Positions 10,644 to 21,980 of a DNA stretch of 64,000 bases are shown one piece after another. The translations under genes and the position numbers were made by a program. The stretch is from Bradyrhizobium sp. 170 (GTDB lineage Bacteria; Pseudomonadota; Alphaproteobacteria; Rhizobiales; Xanthobacteraceae). The stretch is from the NCBI RefSeq assembly GCF_023101085.1, contig NZ_CP064703.1, positions 186,001 through 250,000 on the forward strand, written 5' to 3'. Positions within the stretch are counted from its first letter, which is position 1; every line of letters begins with the position of its first letter. The notes below the pieces were generated by a model. The model was not told the DNA's origin, did no database searches, and worked only from the letters and a program-made list of their open reading frames with translations.

Positions 10644-11209
10644 ATGACAACCGCCGATTTCGTCGCGGCATGCTTTTGGCCGCTGGTCATTCTCTTGGCC
10701 GTGTTGCTGAACACCGTGCGCGATCCGGTGCTGTTGCGGTCGATCGGCCTTGTCGCAGTGCTCTTCGGTCTGAGCTACGGCATGCTGTGGGTCGTATATG
10801 GCCGTAGTTCAATGGTTGCCATCGTCGACTGGTATCTGTTTCTGTTCGCCCTCGGATTTGGGCTGGTCTGGTGGGGATTGCGGGAGTGGCATCTCTTCCG
10901 CTCGATTCCGAAATCGACATTGAGGGCTTGCGCCGCCGTATTTGGCGGTGTCGCTCTCGTCTTCTTTATGGGCAAGATACTGATCCAGGATTTCTTCCAG
11001 CCACCGATCGTGCTCGAAGGCCGGGTTCGGAATGTGCGCGGGCAAGGCGCGCGCCATGTCGAAATGTCGAACACCTCGCCGACATGGCCGGCCGCACGGT
11101 AAAGGTGACGCCCCCCCTTTATGAGCGGCTCAAATTCCTGCCGGTCGTCCGCATGGAGGTCGGTCGCGGATCGGACTATGTGTACCGGATTGAGTATCTA
11201 GCCAATTAG
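10644..11209 (+). pseudogene. Membrane protein gene frameshifted by an 8-bp tandem duplication
   Basis: The reading frame from 10644 runs 140 residues with four hydrophobic segments (CFWPLVILLAVLLNTV, SIGLVAVLFGLSYGMLWVVY, WYLFLFALGFGLVWWGL, ACAAVFGGVALVFFMG), then leaves its natural frame at 11064 and stops at 11102. Bases 11056-11063 and 11064-11071 are the same octamer, ATGTCGAA. Removing one copy joins the frame to an open frame ending at 11209, giving a 185-residue protein that continues HVEHLADMAGRTVKV and ends VYRIEYLAN. That tail reads like a normal cytoplasmic domain. It may be a real mutation or an assembly error. Protein family not recognised. Confidence 0.75.
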
Positions 11210-11251
11210 AGCGGGATGAGATCAGGCCGGGCTGTGACGACGGGCCATCTC

Positions 11252-11294
11252 GTGCCCCGGACGCAAGCGGCCTGAGTGCTGCGAGCCGGGGTCC
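11252..11294. repeat. Interspersed stem-loop repeat
   Basis: GTGCCCCGGACGCA and TGCGAGCCGGGGTCC form an imperfect inverted repeat with GC-rich arms in the spacer between the broken membrane gene and xerC. The wording matches a common dispersed element of Bradyrhizobium spacers. No gene is seen in this spacer. Confidence 0.4.
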
Positions 11295-11342
11295 GTTCTA
11301 CTTTGCATGGGGTTGTTTTCGATATTTTGTGTCTGGCCCCCG

Positions 11343-12314
11343 TTACCCCCGCGGATGTGCGCTCTTGTACACTTCCAGCAGCCGTTCACTGTCGATCCCG
11401 GTATAGATCTGCGTGGTCGAGAGCGAGGCGTGGCCGAGCAGTTCCTGGATCGCGCGCAAATCGCCGCCGCGGCTGAGCAGATGGGTTGCGAAGGAATGCC
11501 GCAGCGCATGGGGTGTGGCGCTGTCGGGCAGGCCGAGCGCGCCGCGCAGCCGCTCCATGGTGAGCTGGATGATTCGCGGCGATAATGGCCCGCCGCGCGC
11601 GCCGACGAAAATCGGACCGGCGGGGGGAAGCGAATGCGGGCACATAGCAACGTAATCGGCGATCAGCGCCAGCACGTTCTGCAGCACCGGCACCATCCGG
11701 GTCTTGTTGCCCTTGCCGGTGACGATGAGGACGTCGCCTTCGCCCGGCTTGGGCACGTCGCGCCGTTTCAGTCCCAGCGCCTCGGAGATGCGCAGGCCCG
11801 AACCGTAGAGCAGCGCCATCACGGCGGCATCGCGCGCCCAGATCCAGGGATCGCGCTCCTCGCCGGCGCGCTCGTCGGCATCCGCAAAGCGCTTGGCGGC
11901 GGCCATCTGGATCGGCTTCGGCAGGCTCTTTGCCACCTTGGGCGCGCGGATGGCGGACAGGGCGCCGACCTTGCCCTTGCCTTCGCGTTCCAGATAGCGC
12001 CCGAATGAACGCAGGCCCGCCAGCGCCCGCATCAGCGAGCGCCCGGCAATGTCGTCGGCGCGGCGCATCGCCATGAAGGCCCTGACATCGGTGGCCTCCA
12101 GCGCCGCAAACCCTTTCAGCGTGACCTTCCTGCCCCAGTGCTGGCTGAGGAAAACGAGGCATTGGCGGAGGTCACGGGCGTAGGCTTCGAGCGTCTTTGG
12201 CGACAGCCGCCGCTCGGCGCGCAGATGCGTCAGCCAGCGCGCCATCTCCAGCGCGAAGCCTTCATCGGCGCAGTCGAGCTCGATCGGTTGTGGCGTCGGA
12301 ACTTCCTTGGCCAT
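11343..12314 (-). CDS. xerC: Site-specific tyrosine recombinase XerC
   Basis: Tyrosine recombinase that, with XerD, resolves chromosome dimers at dif. It has 323 residues from the ATG at 12314, which gives MAKEVPTPQP; the frame is open upstream but without a convincing start. An N-terminal SAM-like core-binding domain (residues about 20-110) precedes the catalytic domain, which shows the expected Arg in GSGLRISEALGL, HALRHSFATHL with His and Arg, LGHASLSTTQIYTG with the second His and the nucleophilic Tyr. It is divergent from priA, a common rhizobial arrangement. XerC rather than XerD is inferred from this context. Confidence 0.92.
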   Translation of the reverse strand: MAKEVPTPQPIELDCADEGFALEMARWLTHLRAERRLSPKTLEAYARDLRQCLVFLSQHWGRKVTLKGFAALEATDVRAFMAMRRADDIAGRSLMRALAGLRSFGRYLEREGKGKVGALSAIRAPKVAKSLPKPIQMAAAKRFADADERAGEERDPWIWARDAAVMALLYGSGLRISEALGLKRRDVPKPGEGDVLIVTGKGNKTRMVPVLQNVLALIADYVAMCPHSLPPAGPIFVGARGGPLSPRIIQLTMERLRGALGLPDSATPHALRHSFATHLLSRGGDLRAIQELLGHASLSTTQIYTGIDSERLLEVYKSAHPRG

Positions 12315-12444
12315 GGCCCTGCCTTTTGCCTGACTTGGCAGGCGGTGATTCCAGCCATTATATCGCACCTCCTTCGTTTACCGTTCGCTAACTTGGCGGC
12401 GCGGCGCTAGCCTTGCCCTGGACACCTCAAGCCCGATTCCCCTG

Positions 12445-14655
12445 ATGGACCACGCCACCCGCGAGACCTCCTCTTCCGCATCGGCGACCCGCGTCGTCGA
12501 CGTGCTGGTGCCGGTCGCGCTCAACCAGAATTATTCCTACCGCGTGCCGCGCGGCATGGCGCTGAAGCCCGGCGACGTCGTCTGCGTGCCGCTGGGGCCG
12601 CGCGAGGTGGTGGCGGTGGTGTGGGCGGAGAACGCCAATCCCGATCCGCGCCTGCACAACCGGCTGAAGGATGTCGGCGAAAAGCTCGATGTGCCGCCGC
12701 TGAAAGAGGAACTGCGCAGCCTCGTCGATTGGGTCGCCAACTACACGCTCTCCGCGCGCGGCATGGTGCTGCGCATGGCCTTGCGGATGGGCGAAAATCT
12801 CGGGCCTGAGCGGATGCGCCTCGGCGTGCGGCTGGTGGGTGAGCCGCCACGGCGTTTGACGCCGGCGCGGCGTCGGCTGATCGAGGTGCTGTCGGATGGC
12901 CTGCTGCACGGCAAGTCCGAAGCGGCGCGGGAAGCCGGCGTCAGTGGCGGTGTGGTCGATGGCCTGGTCGATGAGGGAACGCTCGCCGTCGAGGCGATGC
13001 CGCCGCCCTTAGCGCCGCCCGCGCCCGATCCGTCCTACGCGCAGCCGGAGTTTTCTCCCCAGCAACGCACGGCCGTTGACGCGATGCGCGCACTCGCGGC
13101 CAATGGCAGCTTTCACGTCGCGCTGCTCGACGGCGTTACGGGCTCCGGCAAGACCGAAGTCTATTTCGAGGCGATTGCCGAAATCATTCGCCGCGGAAAA
13201 CAGACGCTGATCCTGATGCCCGAGATCGCGCTGACCGGACAATTCCTCGACCGTTTTGCCCAGCGCTTCGGCGTGCGTCCCTTGGAATGGCATTCCGAAC
13301 TGACGCCGCGCACCCGGCAGCGCAATTGGGCGGCGATATCGGCGGGCGAAGCGCCGGTCGTGATCGGCGCGCGCTCGGCGCTGTTTCTGCCCTATGCGGA
13401 TCTGGGCCTGATCATCGTCGATGAAGAGCACGACCAGGCCTACAAGCAGGACGATGGCGCGCATTACCACGCCCGCGACATGGCGGTGGTGCGCGCGCAT
13501 ATCGCCAAAATTCCGATCGTGCTGGCGTCCGCGACGCCGTCGGTCGAAACCGAAGTCAACGCGCGCAAGGGCCGTTATCAGCGCGTCGCGCTGCCGTCGC
13601 GCTTCGGCGGACAGCACATGCCGCATATCGAGGCGATCGACCTGCGCCGCGCGCCGCCGCCGCGCGGCCGCTTCATCTCGCCGCCACTCGCCGAACAGAT
13701 TCAGTTCGCGATCGAGAAACGCGAGCAGGCGCTATTGTTCCTCAACCGCCGCGGCTATGCGCCGCTGACCTTGTGTCGGGCCTGCGGTCACCGCTTTGCC
13801 TGCACGATCTGCGACGCCTGGCTGGTGGATCATCGATTTCGCCAGCGTCTGGTCTGTCACCATTGCGGCTTCTCGATGCCGCGCCCGAACATCTGCCCGC
13901 ATTGCCAGGCCGAGGAATCCCTCGTCGCGGTCGGCCCCGGCGTCGAGCGGCTGCAGGAAGAGGCGGCCTCGCTGTTTCCGAATGCGCGCACCATGGTGCT
14001 GTCGAGCGATCTCATCACCTCGATCGAGACCATGCGCAGCGAGCTGAACGAAATCGCGGAAGGCCGCGTCGACATCATCGTCGGCACGCAACTGGTGGCG
14101 AAAGGGCATAATTTTCCGCGGCTTAATCTGGTCGGCGTGGTCGATGCGGATTTGGGCCTCGGCAATGGCGATCCGCGCGCCGCCGAGCGGACGTTCCAGT
14201 TGCTCAACCAGGTGATCGGGCGCGCGGGACGCGAGCAGGGCCGCGGCGTCGGCTACCTGCAAACCCATCAGCCCGAACATCCCGTGATGAAGGCGCTGGT
14301 CGCAAGCGATCGCGAGGCGTTCTATGCCAGCGAGATCGAGGCGCGCGAACGCGCCGGCTATCCACCGTTCGGCCGGCTCGCCAGCCTGATCATCTCCGCC
14401 GGCGACCGCCCGACCGCGGAAGGCTTTGCGCGCAGGCTCGCGGCGGTCGCGCCGATCGACGAGCGCATTCAGGTGCTGGGGCCTGCCGAGGCGCCGCTTG
14501 CCGTCATCAAGGGCCGCTACCGGTTCCGGCTTTTGGTGAAGTCGCTGCGCAATGTCGATCTGTCGGAATATTTGCGCGAATGGCTAGCCGCCGGTCCGAA
14601 GACCAAGGGCAACCTCAAGCTCGAAGTCGACGTCGACCCGCAGAGCTTTTTGTGA
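12445..14655 (+). CDS. priA: Primosomal protein N', replication restart helicase
   Basis: PriA is the DNA helicase that reloads the replisome at collapsed forks. The protein has 736 residues. It has an N-terminal 3' DNA-binding domain (DVLVPVALNQNYSYRVP), Walker A in DGVTGSGKTEVYF near residue 232, Walker B DEEHDQAYKQ, and a cysteine-rich zinc region with CRACGHRFACTICD and CHHCGFSMPRPNICPHC, followed by the helicase C domain (VGTQLVAKGHNFPRL, GRAGREQGRGVGYLQT). The start is 130 bases from the divergent xerC start, so the promoters face each other in that interval. Confidence 0.97.
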   Translation: MDHATRETSSSASATRVVDVLVPVALNQNYSYRVPRGMALKPGDVVCVPLGPREVVAVVWAENANPDPRLHNRLKDVGEKLDVPPLKEELRSLVDWVANYTLSARGMVLRMALRMGENLGPERMRLGVRLVGEPPRRLTPARRRLIEVLSDGLLHGKSEAAREAGVSGGVVDGLVDEGTLAVEAMPPPLAPPAPDPSYAQPEFSPQQRTAVDAMRALAANGSFHVALLDGVTGSGKTEVYFEAIAEIIRRGKQTLILMPEIALTGQFLDRFAQRFGVRPLEWHSELTPRTRQRNWAAISAGEAPVVIGARSALFLPYADLGLIIVDEEHDQAYKQDDGAHYHARDMAVVRAHIAKIPIVLASATPSVETEVNARKGRYQRVALPSRFGGQHMPHIEAIDLRRAPPPRGRFISPPLAEQIQFAIEKREQALLFLNRRGYAPLTLCRACGHRFACTICDAWLVDHRFRQRLVCHHCGFSMPRPNICPHCQAEESLVAVGPGVERLQEEAASLFPNARTMVLSSDLITSIETMRSELNEIAEGRVDIIVGTQLVAKGHNFPRLNLVGVVDADLGLGNGDPRAAERTFQLLNQVIGRAGREQGRGVGYLQTHQPEHPVMKALVASDREAFYASEIEARERAGYPPFGRLASLIISAGDRPTAEGFARRLAAVAPIDERIQVLGPAEAPLAVIKGRYRFRLLVKSLRNVDLSEYLREWLAAGPKTKGNLKLEVDVDPQSFL

Positions 14656-14686
14656 GCGTCATCGCCCTCAATCGGGAAGGCGCTGG

Positions 14687-15310
14687 TCAACCATTCGACC
14701 ACAGATTGGTCGTGTATCCCGTCTCGACAAAGGCGTCGATTTTCGCCGCCTGATCCTCGTCGCCGCCGGTCCGGGCCGCAAAAATCTTTCCGAACGAGAT
14801 GCGCTTGGCTTCCGGCCAGCGGTCCGGTTCCCAGAGGTGCGATCGGATCACCGAACGCGCGCAGTGGAAATAGCACCGCTCGACGTGGATCCGGATGGCA
14901 AGCAGCGCCGGGCGACCTGGCTTGCCAAGTGTGGCCAACAGTTCGGCATCGTCAAAGATCTCTGCCCGGCCGGACAGCCGCAATGTCTCGCCGGTCCGGG
15001 GCCGCAGGAAGATCATGCCGATCCGCCCGGTCTCGAGGATGTTCTGCAGGCCGAACGCGAGGTTGTTGCCCGCCCTTTCGGGAAGCAGGACCGTTCTTTC
15101 GTCTTCGACGCGGACGAACCCGGGTTCGTCGCCCTTTGGAGACACTTCAATTGGCCCGTCGCGACCGGCCGTGGCCATCAGCCCAAACGGGCAGGTCTGG
15201 AGGAAGTCGATCGCCTGTTCGTCGAGGAAGGGAAGTATCTTGGCCTTGGTGGTCTCGCGCGGTTCGGGGAGAACGTTTCTCAGTTGCTCCACGGTTTTAA
15301 CCTGGCTCAT
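14687..15310 (-). CDS. Pyridoxamine 5'-phosphate oxidase-type flavoprotein
   Basis: A 207-residue FMN-binding split-barrel protein. It has the layout of the PPOX-type family that includes MSMEG_1061-like proteins: an N-terminal helix (VEQLRNVLPEPRE), then FLQTCPFGLMATAGRDGPIEVSPKGD, LLPERAGNNLAFGLQNIL and IGMIFLRPRTGETLRLSG. The C-terminal part holds HVERCYFHCARSVIRSHLW, a Cys/His-rich strand near the expected flavin site. The ATG at 15310 matches the family N terminus; an upstream frame extension is poor in character. The natural substrate is unknown. It is a single gene, running convergently with priA. Confidence 0.85.
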   Translation of the reverse strand: MSQVKTVEQLRNVLPEPRETTKAKILPFLDEQAIDFLQTCPFGLMATAGRDGPIEVSPKGDEPGFVRVEDERTVLLPERAGNNLAFGLQNILETGRIGMIFLRPRTGETLRLSGRAEIFDDAELLATLGKPGRPALLAIRIHVERCYFHCARSVIRSHLWEPDRWPEAKRISFGKIFAARTGGDEDQAAKIDAFVETGYTTNLWSNG

Positions 15311-15442
15311 GCTTGCGATCTCGTCAGTGGGGTTGTGCCGACTGGCTGCGGAAGGCCGTGCGCCTGTCTTCCCGCGGAACCTAGCACGGTCCTCCTGACA
15401 CCGTGGTGGCCAGAGCGGCACGGCAACAAGAATGCCTTTAAC

Positions 15443-15479
15443 AAAAAAGGCCTGCCGTCATTTGCGACGGCAGGCCTTT
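15443..15479 (-). terminator. Rho-independent terminator after the RlpA-like gene
   Basis: A 14-bp stem, AAAGGCCTGCCGTC against GACGGCAGGCCTTT, with a six-base loop at 15460-15465. Read on the minus strand it is followed by TTTTGTTA, so it ends transcription of the RlpA-like gene whose stop lies at 15562. Confidence 0.88.
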
Positions 15480-15561
15480 GTTGCCGCGGAAAGCTCCGCG
15501 ACGGTTACGCAACGCAACGCTTACTGACCTGATGGACCGGAAAACGGCGCGTAAGGCGCGC

Positions 15562-16038
15562 TTAAATGACCTCGGCGGTGACGTGGCCGACACCAGCACC
15601 GGTCAGGCCGACGGCGCGCGCGGCACCCGTGGACAGGTCGATCACGCGGCCCTTGATGAAGGGACCACGGTCATTGATCGTGACGACGACGCTCTGGCCA
15701 CGATAGGTCACCCGGACCTTGGTGCCGAACGGCAGCGAGCGGTGGGCCGCGGTCATGGCGTTCTGATTGAAGCGCTGACCGGAAGCCGTCTTGCTGCCGG
15801 ATTCATTGCCGTAAAAAGAAGCCTTCCCCGAGAAGGAGCCGGAAGAGCGGATCGCGGCATTGGCGTCCATCCAATTGCTCTTGGCCTTTTGGGCGTGATG
15901 GGAATGGTGGCGGTGATGCCTGGATTTGGCGGAGGCCTCCGAGATGCTGCCACCGACCAAGAGAGTTGCGGCGATCAAGGCGAGAGCCGTACGCGACCGG
16001 GTTAGAGTTCCCGGCACCAAATTATTGGTATTCAACAT
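15562..16038 (-). CDS. RlpA-like septal ring lytic transglycosylase family protein (short form)
   Basis: A 158-residue secreted protein with an N-terminal signal peptide ([14 protein letters not shown], cleavage probably near SEASA-KS), a His-rich stretch ([10 protein letters not shown]), and a double-psi beta-barrel domain at about residues 68-158 ([53 protein letters not shown]). The barrel includes the catalytic Asp of RlpA in INDRGPF. The C-terminal SPOR domain of classical RlpA, which targets septal denuded glycan, is absent. The likely role is cleavage of peptidoglycan in the periplasm. An 8-bp inverted repeat lies 22 bases upstream of the start, and a strong terminator follows. Confidence 0.88.
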   Translation of the reverse strand: MLNTNNLVPGTLTRSRTALALIAATLLVGGSISEASAKSRHHRHHSHHAQKAKSNWMDANAAIRSSGSFSGKASFYGNESGSKTASGQRFNQNAMTAAHRSLPFGTKVRVTYRGQSVVVTINDRGPFIKGRVIDLSTGAARAVGLTGAGVGHVTAEVI

Positions 16039-16059
16039 AAACTAGTCCCTCAGACAGTA

Positions 16060-16077
16060 TTGTCACATGTGTGACAA
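16060..16077. promoter_or_regulatory. Inverted repeat upstream of the RlpA-like gene, possible operator
   Basis: TTGTCACA and TGTGACAA are perfect 8-bp inverted arms separated by TG. The site lies 22 bases before the start codon of the minus-strand RlpA-like gene, where a repressor or activator could bind or a 5' leader hairpin could form. No regulator can be assigned. Confidence 0.5.
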
Positions 16078-16694
16078 GTGGAACCCCCGTCCCAGTTTCA
16101 GTGGTTGCCGTTTGGTGACGCAATGAGGCATGAATTGGGCAGTAAAGACGGTTTTTGGCCGGCTGACATATCTTGTTACTGAGATCAACTAATCAAACGA
16201 TATTCCGTAATCTTGGACCTTAACGAAATTTTAACCAATTCGTTACTTATTATTACTTACAAATACTGTAATCCCCGTTAGGGCGAAGATTTGTTCAAGT
16301 AATGTTCAAATGAAAAGAATCGGACAGGTTCGTTCCGACCGCTCCGCTCATGCCCGCCATGCAAATTCGGGTGGAACCAACCTGGCCACGGCCGAAGTGC
16401 GATGTTGCGGGGGTGGCGCCGAAGGCGGATCTGGGACAGTTGATCGCTGTCAAAAACGACGCCTGCCCGGGCCTGAAAATTGACGTGCGACAAGGCATCG
16501 CCCGAGCGCGCGGTCATGTTGCACCTGCGCGCTCGCTATGTTAGCAAAGCCGCGATTTTAACGATCCCGGCACCTCGCGTGCCGGTCGAAAATCGAAGTC
16601 CCGCTTGAATTCCAAGGGCTTGGATCGCTAGGCGCCGCTACCCGTGGCGACGGTTTTTCCCTTGCGAGTTTGACAGCAAAAAAAGAGCGAGTCT
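16078..16694. other. 617-base intergenic region upstream of the atp operon
   Basis: This stretch separates the RlpA-like gene from atpH. Bases 16160-16275 are markedly AT-rich for this chromosome, with runs such as AACGAAATTTTAACCAATTCG and TTATTATTACTTAC, which is the likely place for promoters of the two divergent transcripts. A short open frame on the minus strand (16278-16517) has no family resemblance or ribosome site and is not called. The last 150 bases look like an ordinary leader before atpH. Confidence 0.6.
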
Positions 16695-18784
<2,090 letters not shown>

Positions 18785-18904
18785 TGATTTGCCGTTGAGG
18801 CCCGGCGCTTTAGCCTGAAGACGCGCTTCGCGCTTTTGGCCGGGTCTAACAAAAGAGTGGCTTGCGGTCGGGTCTAAAGACCGGATCGCCGGGGTGAACT
18901 AAGA

Positions 18905-19783
18905 ATGGCTTCCCTTAAAGACATGCGGGTCCGCATCGCCTCGACCAAGGCGACGCAGAAGATCACCAAGGCGATGCAGATGGTCGCGGCTTCCAAGCTG
19001 CGCCGTGCGCAAACCGCTGCCGAAGCGGCGCGGCCCTACGCCGAAAAGATGGACGCGGTGATTTCCAATGTTGCATCCGCCGCGGCAGGTTCGCCCGGCG
19101 CCCCGGCGCTGCTGGCCGGTACCGGCAGGGATCAGGTGCATCTGCTGCTGGTGTGCACCGGCGAGCGCGGACTGTCCGGCGCCTTCAATTCGTCGATCGT
19201 GCGTCTGGCGCGCGAGCGTGCGCTGTCGCTGATCGGCCAGGGCAAAGAGGTCAAGATTTTCTGCGTCGGCCGCAAGGGCTACGAGCAGCTCCGCCGCACC
19301 TTCGAGAAGAACATCGTCGAGCACGTCGACCTGCGCTCGGTTCGCCAGCTCGGCTTCGTCAATGCCGAAGACATCGCCAAGAAGGTTCTGGCGCGCTTCG
19401 ACGCCGGCGAGTTCGACGTCTGCACGCTGTTCTATTCACGCTTCAAATCCGTGATCTCGCAGATCCCGACCGCCCAGCAGATTATTCCGCTGGTGGTGGA
19501 AGCGCCGGCAGCGAATGCCGGCCCGGCCACGTCTTACGAATACGAGCCGGAAGAGGACGAGATCCTGACGCGCCTGCTGCCGCGCAATCTCGCGGTGCAG
19601 ATCTTCCGTGCGCTCCTGGAAAACAACGCTTCGTTCTACGGCGCGCAGATGAGCGCGATGGATAACGCCACCCGCAATGCCGGCGACATGATCCGCAAGC
19701 AGACCCTGATTTACAACCGAACCCGTCAGGCCATGATCACCAAGGAGCTGATTGAAATCATCTCCGGCGCCGAGGCGATGTAA
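18905..19783 (+). CDS. atpG: ATP synthase F1 gamma subunit
   Basis: Central-stalk subunit whose rotation couples proton flow to ATP synthesis. It has 292 residues. Two long coiled-coil helices at the ends are visible: the N-terminal [20 protein letters not shown] with [16 protein letters not shown], and the C-terminal [15 protein letters not shown] with [16 protein letters not shown]. The middle holds the Rossmann-like foot domain ([17 protein letters not shown]). A ribosome site lies near GGGGTGAACTAAGA. It is followed after 59 bases by atpD. Confidence 0.98.
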   Translation: MASLKDMRVRIASTKATQKITKAMQMVAASKLRRAQTAAEAARPYAEKMDAVISNVASAAAGSPGAPALLAGTGRDQVHLLLVCTGERGLSGAFNSSIVRLARERALSLIGQGKEVKIFCVGRKGYEQLRRTFEKNIVEHVDLRSVRQLGFVNAEDIAKKVLARFDAGEFDVCTLFYSRFKSVISQIPTAQQIIPLVVEAPAANAGPATSYEYEPEEDEILTRLLPRNLAVQIFRALLENNASFYGAQMSAMDNATRNAGDMIRKQTLIYNRTRQAMITKELIEIISGAEAM

Positions 19784-19818
19784 CGGCGACAGGCACGATC
19801 AAACTGACGGTTGTCTAG

Positions 19819-21285
<1,467 letters not shown>

Positions 21286-21295
21286 GGGGTGAATA

Positions 21296-21373
21296 GCGAA
21301 TAGGGAGTGGCGAATAGTTGAGAGCCACCCCCTTCCTTCACTACTCGCCATTCGCCACTCGCTATTCGCAGGT
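21296..21373. repeat. Long inverted repeat of GCGAATAG/GGCGAATGG type between atpD and atpC
   Basis: The left arm GCGAATAGGGAGTGGCGAAT is matched by CGCCACTCGCTATTCGC at the right, with a CT-rich centre. The element fills most of the spacer inside the atp operon and would form a large mRNA hairpin. A relative lies at 40350-40426. Confidence 0.75.
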
Positions 21374-21378
21374 TCTCC

Positions 21379-21786
21379 ATGGCTACCTTTCACTTCGATC
21401 TCGTTTCGCCCGAAAAGCTCGCCTTCTCCGGCGAAGTCGATCAGGTTGACGTTCCCGGCGTGGAAGGCGATTTCGGCGTGCTGTCCGGACATGCGCCGGT
21501 CGTCGCGGCCATTCGCCCGGGCATCCTGACCATCACCAGCGGCGGGGCCCATCAGAAGGTCATCGTGCTCGGCGGCCTCGCCGAGATGTCGGACAACGGC
21601 CTCACCGTGCTCGCCGATGTCGCCACCTCGATACAGGATGTCGATCGGGCGCAGTTCGCCGAGACGATTGCCGAGATGGAAGCGAAGCTCGCCGAGAAGG
21701 AAGGCTCCGAGCTCGATCGTGCCATCGAGCGGCTCGATCACTTCAAGGGCATCCAGCAGGAACTCAGTTCGACGGCTATGCACTAG
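21379..21786 (+). CDS. atpC: ATP synthase F1 epsilon subunit
   Basis: Epsilon subunit that binds gamma and regulates ATP hydrolysis. It has 135 residues. The N-terminal beta-sandwich is clear ([57 protein letters not shown]), followed by the C-terminal helical hairpin rich in Glu and Lys. It is the last gene of the operon and is separated from atpD by a repeat element, which could lower or modulate its expression relative to the catalytic subunits. Confidence 0.97.
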   Translation: MATFHFDLVSPEKLAFSGEVDQVDVPGVEGDFGVLSGHAPVVAAIRPGILTITSGGAHQKVIVLGGLAEMSDNGLTVLADVATSIQDVDRAQFAETIAEMEAKLAEKEGSELDRAIERLDHFKGIQQELSSTAMH

Positions 21787-21980
21787 CCCCGGGGCACCGC
21801 TCCGGGGCGCCATGAAGGCCCGAATACGCCAGCGCTCGTCATTCCCCGACGGGCGCTGAATTTTTTGCGGCGGGTGTTTTTCTCGCAAAGTGGTCCCCGC
21901 CGTCGCCCGGAACCGCTATGGTTGTGCCCGGGAACTTCTGGCGGCATTCTGCCGCGGATTGTGGTTCAGGGCTGCTTTCG

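Noticed and set aside
10309..10647. Plus-strand frame opposite the DUF4337-like gene
   Set aside because: Antisense shadow of the DUF4337-like gene on the minus strand.
16278..16517. Short minus-strand frame in the atp upstream region
   Set aside because: No ribosome site, no family resemblance, and it lies in a divergent promoter region.
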